Below, piece by piece: positions 27,901 to 36,347 of a stretch of 64,000 bases of DNA. Positions within the stretch are counted from its first letter, which is position 1. Each line of letters begins with the position of its first letter. Source of the DNA: Mucilaginibacter gossypiicola (GTDB taxonomy: Bacteria; Bacteroidota; Bacteroidia; Sphingobacteriales; Sphingobacteriaceae). The position numbers were made by a program, and so were the translations under genes. The DNA lies in the NCBI RefSeq assembly GCF_900110105.1, contig NZ_FOCL01000017.1:1-64000 (forward strand). The letters are read 5' to 3'. The notes beneath the pieces were generated by a model. The model did no database searches. It was not told where the DNA came from and saw only the letters and a list, made by a program, of their open reading frames with translations.

Positions 27901-29143
27901 TACTCCTGCTAAGGGGATGGTAACGGTTGAGGTGCTGCACAATTTAGCAGATTTCAAATCCGGTTTTGAAAATGAGCTGGTATTAAAAAATAATTTCAGG
28001 GCGGGCAGGTACGCTTACATCAGGATTTCGGATAACGGCATCGGCATTTCTAAAGATTCCATACAGCATTTGTTTGAACGTTATTACCGCATTACTGAAA
28101 CTCACCTTGGCTCGGGCATAGGTTTGGCCTTTGTGAAAAGCCTTACCGTGCTTCATAAAGGCGACATTTATGTATATAGCCAACGATATGCCGGTACTGA
28201 TATCATCATCGGTCTCCCTATTTCAGAAAGCGACTACGGCCCGAAGGAAAAATGGAGTGAGGCCACAGAACCGGGCGGCACCAGATTGGAAAGTATCCAG
28301 ATGGAGCCCATCGCTCCTGCCGGACCGCTTTATCCGGCAAAAACTACATCAGGCAACAATAATCATAAATACCAGATCCTGATTGTAGAGGATAATGACG
28401 AGATCAGGGCGTTTATCAAAAGTTCGCTCGAGGACAATTACATAATAAACGAAGCTATTGACGGGCACGACGGCATAATCCAAGCCAAAGAACAACTACC
28501 CGACCTGATCATCAGCGATGTGATGATGCCGGGCATGAACGGTATCGACTTTTGTCATGCCATAAAAGAGGATCTGGATACCAGCCATATCCCCTTCATT
28601 ATGCTTACTGCCAAAACCAATTTACAGGCCGAAATTGAGGGTATTGGCTCGGGGGCCGACCTATATCTGCCTAAACCGATCAGCATTAGTTTGCTTACCC
28701 TAAGCATCCGTAATATTTTTGAGCAGCGGCAAAAGCTAAAGGAGCGCTACCTTAAAAACCATCATATTGAAGCCCGGGAGTTGGTGCACTCATCAAAAGA
28801 CAAAGAATTTATGGATAAGCTCCTGTTGATTATCGATAACGAGTTAAGTAACCCGGATCTTGATGTAGACCAGCTTTGCAATACCATAGGCATGAGCCGT
28901 ACCAAGCTTTACCACAAGATCAAGGAAATTTCGGGCCAGGCACCGAACGAATTTATCAGGAGCATCAGGCTCAAGAAAGCCATCGAGATCATGACCCATG
29001 AGGATGTACTGTTAACCGAGGTAATTTATCGGGTAGGTATCCAAACGCAATCGTACTTTACAAAGGCTTTCAAAAAAGAATACGGCAAAACACCAAGTCA
29101 GTTTATACAGGATTTGACACGAACAGATAGAAACCGGAGCTGA
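24980..29143 (+). CDS. Hybrid two-component system sensor/regulator (HTCS) for the galactan locus
   Basis: All-in-one regulator of 1387 residues. The start at ATG 24980 gives a signal peptide ending at ASAQ; the frame is open 45 bases further to a TTG that is less likely. Domains in order: two seven-bladed propellers of two-component-regulator repeats (about 35-700, many NLWVGT/NLWIGT repeats), Y_Y_Y domain (717-787), transmembrane helix (802-823), HisKA with H855 (NISHEFRTP), HATPase (about 950-1080, NLINNSLKY, GSGIGLAF), receiver with D1180 (LIISDVMMPG), and AraC-type helix-turn-helix (about 1284-1387). All catalytic residues are present. It should sense galacto-oligosaccharide in the periplasm and activate the divergent susCD-GH53-GH2 operon. 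Confidence 0.95.
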   Translation: MFKLNHWLCSIRMLACGLATAIFCVAQPASAQVPKLKFSHINSLQGLSNSTIETIYQDNRKFIWFGTRDGLNRYDGYQITVFKNNPADANTISDNYIRCLYEDSHHNLWVGTSNGLNRFNPFKNTFTRYKHSAADKQSIANNTVNCIYNDKKSNLWIGTADGCLNKYDTISNSFLHFYDDKSIAKNEEGKQINYLYEDSHNNLWAGTGSGLKIFNRTNNTFSNIINGFAEISNPVNRIQEDSLHNLWLGIENGGLMMLNLKDKTVKRYQHEQQDNGSLTNDQVKSLLVDKKGNIWAGGINGGLSLFNPQSGAFSNYQNVSENSSSLSQRTVSAIFEDDQSNLWVGTHRGGVNLYTPKANKFRLLQNESGNNSLSYNDVRAFYEDEAHNIWIGTDGGGLNVYNPQQNTFKHYRYNPNNNNSLAVDAVLDILVDKNKVWVSTWGGGFNCLDRTSGNFTHLTNNPADKSTISSNYVQKSFKDSEGNFWVATYYGGLNLFDQTTHRFTRFTETADKKGRIQGNNIVSINEDRNKNLWIGTDDGGLNCYNLLTKKISHYFNNLEKLPDLRVIFIDHKGRLWLGQTGLYVFNAAKNKFEIYTGKAGLGTEFIKSIEEDAAGNFWISGSNGLMKFNPSNLQFSKYNAADGLQGQEFEANSSLKAKNGCLYFGGVDGFNVFDPSAIVANPYIPPVYITGLQLFNKIVEPNTPGSPLSEDISLTKSITLSHGQSTIALYFAALNYTAAENNKYSYRLEGLDPNWYYTAERKAAYTNLEPGTYTFTVRAANNDGLWNRTGTSLEIIITPPFWATWWFRTLMIAVILFSIYEILRFKKNLDLRKIEENKREEMHQLQLQFFTNISHEFRTPLSLILGPLETLLEKGKSASSQYYEVMYRNANRLLLLINELMDFRKVESGALSLKVTPGNLNTFINELAAEFKEAAIQKDISLNVVLNNPFDNIWFDRQVLEKIVLNLINNSLKYTPAKGMVTVEVLHNLADFKSGFENELVLKNNFRAGRYAYIRISDNGIGISKDSIQHLFERYYRITETHLGSGIGLAFVKSLTVLHKGDIYVYSQRYAGTDIIIGLPISESDYGPKEKWSEATEPGGTRLESIQMEPIAPAGPLYPAKTTSGNNNHKYQILIVEDNDEIRAFIKSSLEDNYIINEAIDGHDGIIQAKEQLPDLIISDVMMPGMNGIDFCHAIKEDLDTSHIPFIMLTAKTNLQAEIEGIGSGADLYLPKPISISLLTLSIRNIFEQRQKLKERYLKNHHIEARELVHSSKDKEFMDKLLLIIDNELSNPDLDVDQLCNTIGMSRTKLYHKIKEISGQAPNEFIRSIRLKKAIEIMTHEDVLLTEVIYRVGIQTQSYFTKAFKKEYGKTPSQFIQDLTRTDRNRS

Positions 29144-29184
29144 TTATTCGGTCATAAAAGCCCTAACTTAAAAAGTTGCAGGTA

Positions 29185-29229
29185 AACAGCGAGGCCGTAT
29201 CATAAATTGATTGATACGGCCTCGCTGTT
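29185..29229. terminator. Bidirectional terminator between the HTCS gene and locus C susD
   Basis: A perfect 18-base stem (29185-29202 with 29212-29229, AACAGCGAGGCCGTATCA and its complement) encloses a nine-base loop. It lies between the convergent stops at 29143 and 29250 and is the strongest hairpin in the window. Confidence 0.85.
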
Positions 29230-29249
29230 CAGATTAATAATAACAACTA

Positions 29250-30812
29250 TTAATAACCGGGATTCTGCACCAGCTCCGGTGAGTTCCTGTCAATTTCGGG
29301 CTGTGGAATCGGCCAGAAATCATAGTTATCGGCATACTTGGTCTTCACCGTTGGGAATAATGGATTTTGAACAAAGCCGTTCAGCTTCTGTGTAGCAATC
29401 CCCCATCTCCTCAAATCAAAATAACGGATCCCTTCCAAAGCAAATTCAACCCTCCGTTCATGACGCACCTTTTCTCTGAACTGAGCCTGAGATAGGCCGG
29501 CAGCCAAATCTGGCATATTAACCCTTTCCCTTACCAGGTTAATTGCGTTGTAAGCGCTTGCATCCGGGCCTGCAGCCTCGTTTTGCGCTTCAGCATACAT
29601 CAGTAATACATCTGCATAACGTAATAAAACGAAGTCATTATCACCTTTTGCTCCGTAATCAGGGTCTACAAGTGTTGGATCAAGCCATTTTTTTACGGCA
29701 TAGTAACCCACTATCCATGAATCTTTTCCGGGCTGAGCCACAGCATATGACCCTGTAAATGGCCATCCCTGCGCTTTGGTATCGCCAGGGAAAAACAGGG
29801 TCATCCGCATCCGGGGATCGCGGTTTTCAAATGGTTTTCCCTTTACATAAACAGCAGATGAGGTTGTGTCCTTACCGTCGGCAGCTTCGTACTCGTTAAC
29901 CAAATCCTGGGTTGCCAATTCTCCTTTCCAACGTTGTAAGGGAACGCTAATACCATTGTCCTGATGCGACAAATTTGGCAGCTGGTATTTAACCGAAAAC
30001 ATGATTTCCGGACTGCTATTTTGAGCAGGCTTATAAAAATTTGAAGGATAAGAGGGATTTAGAGAAAATTTCCCGCCGGCAATAATGGTGCTGGCCAAAG
30101 CGGCTGCATCGGCGTATTTTTTCTCAAATAACAATGCCCTTACCTTGTAACCCTGAGCTGTAGCTTTAACAGCATGTCCGTTACCATAGGTAACATCCGG
30201 TAAACCGGCAATTGCCAGGTCAAGGTCGGCCTCTACTTGTTTCAAAACGTCGGCCCTGGTAGATTTGGCCATATGTTTCTTATAATCCAGCGTAAAAGGA
30301 TCAGCGGTAGTGATGATCACATTTCCGTATAATATAGCAAGCCAGTAATAATTAAAGGCACGCAAAAAATACGCTTCTGCTTTATATTGTTTAAGTTTAT
30401 CGCCGGTAAGTACCTTATCAACGTTTGCCAGAAAATAGTTAATAGAGGCTATAGCTGTATAATTATTAACGTAGTAGGATGACTGATATAGATTATAGGT
30501 ATCAAAAACACCGGGAGATAAACCTGAAGACAGCGCACTGGTGCCGCCACCATAGTTATATTGCCCGTAAGAATTGTCGCTGAAATTATCCCATGCAACT
30601 ACTTCATATTGAGATGTGGAGTAGCTCCCTCCCTGTGCATATAAGAAATTGTAACATCCTGTTAATGCCAGGTCGGCATCACTTTCCGATTTCCAAAAAT
30701 TTTGAGTAGAAAGTTTATCCGGTGGATTAAGGTCAAGGGAACTTTTCTTGCAGGATACCAGCATGACTACCACCGTCATTAGTATGAATATATACTTATT
30801 ATAAAGTTTCAT
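29250..30812 (-). CDS. SusD/RagB-family nutrient-binding lipoprotein (locus C)
   Basis: 520-residue SusD lipoprotein with lipobox MLVSC (Cys21). N-terminal SSLDLNPPDKLSTQNFW, TPR-like helices (AYFLRAFNYYWLAILYG), and C-terminal YAEAQNEAAGP and RHERRVEFALEGIRYFDLRRW are all family hallmarks. It is the last gene of a four-gene unit (sigma, fecR, susC, susD) that carries no hydrolase, so its ligand cannot be inferred from neighbours. The gap from the susC stop is 21 bases. Confidence 0.94.
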   Translation of the reverse strand: MKLYNKYIFILMTVVVMLVSCKKSSLDLNPPDKLSTQNFWKSESDADLALTGCYNFLYAQGGSYSTSQYEVVAWDNFSDNSYGQYNYGGGTSALSSGLSPGVFDTYNLYQSSYYVNNYTAIASINYFLANVDKVLTGDKLKQYKAEAYFLRAFNYYWLAILYGNVIITTADPFTLDYKKHMAKSTRADVLKQVEADLDLAIAGLPDVTYGNGHAVKATAQGYKVRALLFEKKYADAAALASTIIAGGKFSLNPSYPSNFYKPAQNSSPEIMFSVKYQLPNLSHQDNGISVPLQRWKGELATQDLVNEYEAADGKDTTSSAVYVKGKPFENRDPRMRMTLFFPGDTKAQGWPFTGSYAVAQPGKDSWIVGYYAVKKWLDPTLVDPDYGAKGDNDFVLLRYADVLLMYAEAQNEAAGPDASAYNAINLVRERVNMPDLAAGLSQAQFREKVRHERRVEFALEGIRYFDLRRWGIATQKLNGFVQNPLFPTVKTKYADNYDFWPIPQPEIDRNSPELVQNPGY

Positions 30813-30833
30813 AATCTTTTTCTTTAATAAAAT

Positions 30834-33800
30834 TTAAAGTTTAATGGAGGCTCCAAAGGTTATCGTTCTGTTTTGCGGATAAGTAACATAGGTTCCGTCT
30901 CCTACCCGTTCAGGATCAAGGCCCGGGTATTTACTGATGGTGAATACGTTATCGGCAGCCACAAAAACCCTCAATGATTTTATCGACACCTTTTTTAGCA
31001 TAGCTAAAGCAAAATTATAGCCCAGCTGTAAACTTTTAAGACGAACGAACGAGGCATCCTTTAAGAAATATGTAGAAGGATAATTTTGAACGGCAGCATA
31101 ACCATCGGCCACGTATATCTTAGGCATTGTATTGGTGTGGTTAGTTGGGGTCCAGCGGTTTAGCCAATCTGTAGTTGGCACAGAACCTTGCCTGAAAGGT
31201 TCAATACCCCAGCCATTAACATAAGCCTTTTGCCCCTGTGAACCGTATAATTGAGCGCTGAAATCGAAGCCCTTATAAGCCGCACCGATATTGGCCGAAT
31301 ACTGATAAGAAGGGAATTTACCGCCTACATAAGTCCTGTCGTTGGCATCTATTTTACCGTCGCCGTTAACATCTTTTATTTTCAGGTCGCCTGGCGTAGG
31401 TGTAACCGGTTGTTTAGGTGAATTGTCTATCTCCTGCTGACTTTGGAATATTCCATCCCACACATACATGTAGTAAGCATCCAGCTCATGTCCTTCCTGC
31501 CTGATGGTATGATCGCTGATATCCTTTGATCCGTATCTTTCAAGCTTGTTTTTATAGGTTTGAAGATTTACCCCCACCGTGTATGTAAAATCCTTACCAA
31601 TGCGGTCGTTATATTGCAAAGCAAACTCGAAACCCTTATTACGGAGCGCACCGTCATTGATTGTAGGCGCGTTTAGTCCGATATAGAATGGTACTTGCGA
31701 GCTTCTCAAAATATCGAAAGTATATTTATTAAAATAATCGGCCGAAAAAACGAGTTTATTATTGAAGATCGTCATATCGAGGCCTATATCTGCCACCCTG
31801 GTAGTTTCCCAGGTCAGGCTCGGATCAACCAGGGTATTGGCAACAAACCCGGATGAAACCGAACTCCCGAAGGCATAGTTAGCGCCCGACAAGGTTGACT
31901 GATATGGATAAGTTCCGATATTCTGGTTACCCAACTGTCCCCACGAACCACGGATTTTAAGGTCATTTAACCAGAGCACATCCTTCAGGAAATTCTCTTT
32001 AGAAACTCGCCAGCCGCCAGAGAATGAATAAAACGTACCATACCTGGAGCTTGAAGGCAAACGGGATGTTCCGTCATACCTGATGTTAGCGCCCAGTAAA
32101 TATTTATCTGCATAATCGTAATTGGCACTGCCGTAAAACGAGCTGATTGCCCATGCCGATGATGTGCCATTATTGGTTTGCCCGTCTGAAGGGCCTGCAT
32201 TCAGTTCACGCAGATAATTTGTTACATATTGGGTACGGGATGCGTTTAAATTGCTGGCATTATTGTTCTCCCGCTGATAACCTGCGAATGCAGAAAAATT
32301 ATGTAGTCCAAGGCTCTTTTTATAAGTCAGCTGACTATAATATACAGTATAAATATTGTCTGAATTGCCCACATTTAAACCCGGCGACCCGTCATCAAGG
32401 TTGCCCGCAGGAGACATATCACTATAATAATATGTAGGAATTACCGGCCTAAAATCATTGAATTTATAGTATCCATAATTAAATCCTCCTTTATTTTCCC
32501 AGCGCAAACCTTTAAAAAGATCGATATCCAGGGATAGGTTTCCTTGTAAATAATAATCGTTACCACGTGTTCTGATGTCCTCACCTACAATAGCTGCGGG
32601 GTTTTTATTACCCTGCTCGTTGGAATATGCTTTTTTTATCCATCGGCCATCTGAACTTTGGGCAGGATATAAAGGTGATTGGGCCAATGCAGAAAGGAAC
32701 TGGTCGCTTGCGCCATTTTCAGGAGTTAGCTTTTTCCCATACCGCATCTGTATGTCCGACCCAAAAGTTATCCGTTTGTTTAGTTTTGAGCTTAAACCCA
32801 ATGAAAAGGTATATTTTGAATAGTCAAATCCCCGCATTACACCCGGCTGGTTGGTGATGCCAACGCCAACACTATACGTTGTGCTATCCTTGCCCCCGCT
32901 CATGTTCAGGTAATGGTTTTGCGTATAGGCCGTCCGAAAAATATCATTCAACCAGTTATGATTGGGATATTTTACCCTGTCGGTTGCGTTTTGATACAGA
33001 TTTATTTGATCCTGGGTATACAAAGGTGCAAGCGAAGAGTTTGTCCGCGCCTCATTTGACAGCTGCATATACGTTGCAGAATTAGTAATTATATCGGGGA
33101 GTTTGGTAGCTTTGGAAATACCCAGATTGTATGTGTACTGGATAGCCAGACTACCGGCCTTACCTCTTTTGGTTTTTACCACAATTACGCCGTTAGCACC
33201 CCGGGATCCGTAAATAGCCGCCGAAGAAGCATCTTTCAATACAGATATCGATTCGATATCGTTGGCGTTCAATACATCGAGGCTTCCCGGAAGGCCATCA
33301 ACAATAATTAATGGATTGGACCCTGCCCCGCTGAATGTACCAACGCCCCTTATGGTTAACTGAACGTTTTCATTCCCGGGTTCTCCCGAACCTTGCACTA
33401 CCTGCAAACCCGGCAACTTACCCTGCAGCAAAGCAGTGGGTGAAGTAGCTACCCTTTTATTAAGCTCATCCCCGGAAACCGTAACTACGGCACTGGTTAA
33501 TTTATGCCTGCTTTGTGTGCTGTAACCAACCACAACAACCTCGTTCAGGGCCTTGTTATCTTCCTGCAATTGAATATTGACAACTTTCTGCCCATTTATC
33601 GGCACTTCCCGGGTTACATAGCCCAAATAAGTAACAATGAGTGTGGCGTTATCATCGGGTGCATTTATCGTATAATTACCCTGGCTATCGGTTGCCACAG
33701 CAACAGTGGTTCCCTTTATCTTAATAGTAACCCCCGGTAACCCTGCTCCCAAAGTATTGGTAACCTGCCCGGTGATCTTCACTTGCGCTACCTCCGATTC

Positions 33801-34166
33801 ATCGGTTTTATTTTCACTATTTTCAGAACCGCCGCCGGCAGAGGCCCGTATTTTGGTGAGGATAATTTGATTATTGACGATTTCAAAGCCAATACCATTA
33901 GCAAGAAAAACCTGCTCCAATATCGTTTTTAAATCTTTCTGTCCTCCCGCAGTAGTAACCTTCTTTTGATTGTTTAAGGTTTCTTTGAAATAGACAAACT
34001 TAACGCCCGCTTTTTTAGAAAGCATATTAAGAAATGACTTCATATCCATATCTACTGCGGTGATATCAACCTGGCGGGCTAGGGCGCCCTGTGCACGCGT
34101 GGTGCCGGCTACCGATACACCTGCAAATATGATGGCCAACAAAATCTGGCAACAGGATAACTTCAT
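30834..34166 (-). CDS. SusC/RagA-family TonB-linked transporter with STN domain (locus C)
   Basis: Outer-membrane importer, 1110 residues from the ATG at 34166, which places a normal signal peptide (MKLSCCQILLAII, ending TRAQG) at the start; the frame is open to an ATG at 34208. Domains: STN (about 28-100, DMKSFLNMLSKKAGVKFVYF), carboxypeptidase-like domain (about 127-205), plug with AAIYGSRGANGVIVV near residue 313, and barrel. The C-terminal half is full length and unbroken. STN plus the adjacent fecR and sigma genes indicate transmembrane signalling control. No linked enzyme reveals the substrate. Confidence 0.94.
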   Translation of the reverse strand: MKLSCCQILLAIIFAGVSVAGTTRAQGALARQVDITAVDMDMKSFLNMLSKKAGVKFVYFKETLNNQKKVTTAGGQKDLKTILEQVFLANGIGFEIVNNQIILTKIRASAGGGSENSENKTDESEVAQVKITGQVTNTLGAGLPGVTIKIKGTTVAVATDSQGNYTINAPDDNATLIVTYLGYVTREVPINGQKVVNIQLQEDNKALNEVVVVGYSTQSRHKLTSAVVTVSGDELNKRVATSPTALLQGKLPGLQVVQGSGEPGNENVQLTIRGVGTFSGAGSNPLIIVDGLPGSLDVLNANDIESISVLKDASSAAIYGSRGANGVIVVKTKRGKAGSLAIQYTYNLGISKATKLPDIITNSATYMQLSNEARTNSSLAPLYTQDQINLYQNATDRVKYPNHNWLNDIFRTAYTQNHYLNMSGGKDSTTYSVGVGITNQPGVMRGFDYSKYTFSLGLSSKLNKRITFGSDIQMRYGKKLTPENGASDQFLSALAQSPLYPAQSSDGRWIKKAYSNEQGNKNPAAIVGEDIRTRGNDYYLQGNLSLDIDLFKGLRWENKGGFNYGYYKFNDFRPVIPTYYYSDMSPAGNLDDGSPGLNVGNSDNIYTVYYSQLTYKKSLGLHNFSAFAGYQRENNNASNLNASRTQYVTNYLRELNAGPSDGQTNNGTSSAWAISSFYGSANYDYADKYLLGANIRYDGTSRLPSSSRYGTFYSFSGGWRVSKENFLKDVLWLNDLKIRGSWGQLGNQNIGTYPYQSTLSGANYAFGSSVSSGFVANTLVDPSLTWETTRVADIGLDMTIFNNKLVFSADYFNKYTFDILRSSQVPFYIGLNAPTINDGALRNKGFEFALQYNDRIGKDFTYTVGVNLQTYKNKLERYGSKDISDHTIRQEGHELDAYYMYVWDGIFQSQQEIDNSPKQPVTPTPGDLKIKDVNGDGKIDANDRTYVGGKFPSYQYSANIGAAYKGFDFSAQLYGSQGQKAYVNGWGIEPFRQGSVPTTDWLNRWTPTNHTNTMPKIYVADGYAAVQNYPSTYFLKDASFVRLKSLQLGYNFALAMLKKVSIKSLRVFVAADNVFTISKYPGLDPERVGDGTYVTYPQNRTITFGASIKL

Positions 34167-34256
34167 AATTTTATACCAGTTGATCGATATTAGTAAATTA
34201 ATATTCATACATTAGTGTGTTTTATTTGGTAAAAAAATGAGACAAAAATGCCCCCG

Positions 34257-34328
34257 CACCTCTACGAAAGGTGTGTAATGCTACACGGCCGGGGCCCGAA
34301 GAAAGCGTGGTCACGACACGCTTTCTTC
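34257..34328 (-). terminator. Structured leader with a 12-base hairpin between fecR and susC (locus C)
   Basis: A perfect 12-base stem (34298-34309 with 34317-34328, GAAGAAAGCGTG and its complement) has a seven-base loop. Downstream on the minus strand lie a GTGTA/TACAC hairpin and a CACCT/AGGTG hairpin followed by a T run ending near 34244. Three consecutive hairpins in a 190-base leader suggest termination of the sigma-fecR transcript or an attenuator in front of susC. Confidence 0.55.
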
Positions 34329-34399
34329 ATTATACATAAGTGGTGTTTGCTGAGGTTAATCTTTCTTCATAATTTAACTTTAGGGTTAATAATAATTGG

Positions 34400-35404
34400 T
34401 TAATTGGTTGTTAAGGCTCTTTGTAACACAAACTTCTTCCCATCGGTTACATAGCTAACGTTGAGCAGTTTTTCAAGTACTTCCATTATTTCGGGCAGAC
34501 TTTGATTACTAAAATCAGCCTGTAGTTTGGCTTCTGCAAGATCATGATCCCCTTCGGGCAACATAATTATCACATCAAATTGTTGCTGAAGCACCCGGAC
34601 TGCTTCCCTAAGGGCTACACCGTTAAAAGACAGGCTTGTTTTTTCCCAAATTTTTAACGCGGAGTGCTTTTCTACTAAGCTAACCTTAAGTGTATCAGTC
34701 TTCTTTGCGGTTACCTGCCAAACTGCCTTTTGCTGCGGATGAAGCATAACATCTTCATTATTTTTATCTCGATCAGCTATTGCAACAGACACTTTTCCGG
34801 TAACTACAGCTACTTCGGCACGGAGCGCGTGTTCATTATCTTTCACACTAAAACTGGTTCCCCATACTTTGGTGGACATATGTGCCGTGCGTACAATAAA
34901 AGGATGTGCGTGATCCTTTTTTACGTCAAAAAAAGATTCGCCGGTGAGCGAAAGAGTCCGGAGCTGACGATTAAATGAGCTGTCGTACGTAATAGTTGTT
35001 CCCGGGCTGAGCCAGGCCGTACTACCATCGGGCAATGTTATTTTTTTTATCTTTTGCCCTGTATTTACAATCCTGATGTTATCACTACCAACCGTTGCTT
35101 TATTTGTCACCGGCTGTTTGTTCCACAAAAGGCCAATTGTAATAAAAATCAAAATACCGGCTGCTATTGCTCCAACCCGGTAATAATTAAACTTTTTTAT
35201 AGGAGGTTCGGACAAGCGTATCTTTTCGCGTATTTCTAATATCAACCGGTCCTCTAACGCCCGTTTTGCCTCCGGCGAAAGCTGCTCATAAGCGTCCGGT
35301 TCATTTTCAGGTGCGTTAAACCAGTTAAGTACCGTCGCCTCCTCGTCAGCATTACATTTCCCTGCAAGGTATTTTTCAATCAGTTCCGGTGAAATAGGGT
35401 GCAT
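34400..35404 (-). CDS. FecR-family anti-sigma factor (locus C)
   Basis: 334-residue membrane anti-sigma factor. The cytoplasmic helix region (about 1-75) has ELIEKYLAGKCNADEEATVLNWF, a transmembrane helix follows (about 80-97, GAIAAGILIFITIGLLW), then the periplasmic FecR domain (about 115-215, LPDGSTAWLSPGTTI, VWGTSFSV) and a C-terminal DUF4974-type domain (about 255-330, FNGVALREAVRVLQQQFDV). It should receive the STN signal from the SusC at 30834-34166. It is somewhat shorter than the FecR proteins of loci A and D because the central insert is smaller. Confidence 0.93.
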   Translation of the reverse strand: MHPISPELIEKYLAGKCNADEEATVLNWFNAPENEPDAYEQLSPEAKRALEDRLILEIREKIRLSEPPIKKFNYYRVGAIAAGILIFITIGLLWNKQPVTNKATVGSDNIRIVNTGQKIKKITLPDGSTAWLSPGTTITYDSSFNRQLRTLSLTGESFFDVKKDHAHPFIVRTAHMSTKVWGTSFSVKDNEHALRAEVAVVTGKVSVAIADRDKNNEDVMLHPQQKAVWQVTAKKTDTLKVSLVEKHSALKIWEKTSLSFNGVALREAVRVLQQQFDVIIMLPEGDHDLAEAKLQADFSNQSLPEIMEVLEKLLNVSYVTDGKKFVLQRALTTN

Positions 35405-35430
35405 GGTGTTAATATTGTCCGTTTAATAAC

Positions 35431-35458
35431 TAAGACAGTTAAGACTTATGTAACACCC
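35431..35458 (-). promoter_or_regulatory. Candidate ECF-type promoter for locus C fecR
   Basis: On the minus strand GGGTGTTA (35458-35451) is followed after 12 bases by CTGTCTTA (35438-35431), 27 bases before the fecR start and just after an A/T tract. This resembles -35/-10 pairs used by ECF sigma factors in this phylum. A looser counterpart (GGGCTA, then CGACTCAT) lies upstream of the locus D fecR (53927-53952). It is a visual match only. Confidence 0.3.
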
Positions 35459-35476
35459 AAAAGAATTTGATTTTTT

Positions 35477-36076
35477 TTAAAAAAAAGTCTTAAGATAGAG
35501 CAAGGAGTATATAATAGCAATTGTAAACAATTGATGGAGAGATAATCGCAGAAACCGCAGCGCCCGGTTCATATGATTTTCTACCGTTTTTTCCGTAATA
35601 CCCAATTCTGAGGCAATCTGCTTGTTAGATTTGTATTGTTTCCGGCTGAGTTCATAAACAGTCCTGCATTTTTCGGGAAGCAAATGGAGGTTCCGGTCAA
35701 CCTCCTGCCCTATCTCTTTAACGATCAGGATCTCTTCAGGGGCGGTTTGCGGAACAGGTGCAGCTAAACGTAATACCTCGGTAGCCCTTTCGTGAAGCAA
35801 TTGCTTTTGGATATGGTTCAAAACTAAGTTCCGTAACGCAACGTATAGATATCCGCTCAGCGTAGCTTTTATATATAATTGTCCGCGCTTAACCCACAAA
35901 TTCACAAACAGGTCCTGCACCAGCTCTTCAGCTATTTCGGTTTCGCGGCACCTTTTTAATGCAAATGAATATAAAGCCCCGTGATAACGATAAAAAATTT
36001 CCGTAAATGCTGCATGGTCAGAAAAATTTAACCGCTCAACCAACTCTTCATCGGTTAATGTTTTCCAATTGTTCAT
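35477..36076 (-). CDS. ECF RNA polymerase sigma factor (locus C)
   Basis: 199-residue ECF sigma factor. I use the ATG at 36076 (MNNWKTLTDEELVERL); the frame is open to 36130, but a perfect TAGATTTG -7 box overlaps that upstream ATG, so the longer form would begin upstream of the expected transcript start. Region 2 lies at about 20-90 (FTEIFYRYHGALYSFAL, AEELVQDLFVNLWVKRG) and region 4 at about 125-180 (LPEKCRTVYELSRKQYKSNKQIASELGITEKTVE). A hydrophobic C-terminal tail is present. It should drive the locus C susCD genes after release by the FecR encoded downstream. Confidence 0.92.
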   Translation of the reverse strand: MNNWKTLTDEELVERLNFSDHAAFTEIFYRYHGALYSFALKRCRETEIAEELVQDLFVNLWVKRGQLYIKATLSGYLYVALRNLVLNHIQKQLLHERATEVLRLAAPVPQTAPEEILIVKEIGQEVDRNLHLLPEKCRTVYELSRKQYKSNKQIASELGITEKTVENHMNRALRFLRLSLHQLFTIAIIYSLLYLKTFF

Positions 36077-36127
36077 GCTGAAACTAAATTTAAAATTGGT
36101 TATTGGGGCAAAAAAGCGCACCGCATT

Positions 36128-36135
36128 CAAATCTA
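36128..36135 (-). promoter_or_regulatory. Putative -7 box for the locus C sigma gene
   Basis: TAGATTTG on the minus strand is an exact match to the Bacteroidota housekeeping -7 consensus TAnnTTTG. No clear -33 TTTG is seen. It supports the ATG at 36076 as the true start. Confidence 0.4.
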
Positions 36136-36347
36136 AAATAGTATTTTAATTTTTCATTAACATAATCCGACTTTCTTATATACAAATCAGGCATTTTATT
36201 AAGGCCTTTATACACTTTTATTTTTAACTATTTGTATTCAAAAGATATAACACAACCCCTGGATATTTATCGCCTTATAATTTGTCAACCTAATTCGTTT
36301 TTCATACATTCGCCGCCCGCATTTTTTAGCGCATTACTTCACCTGCA

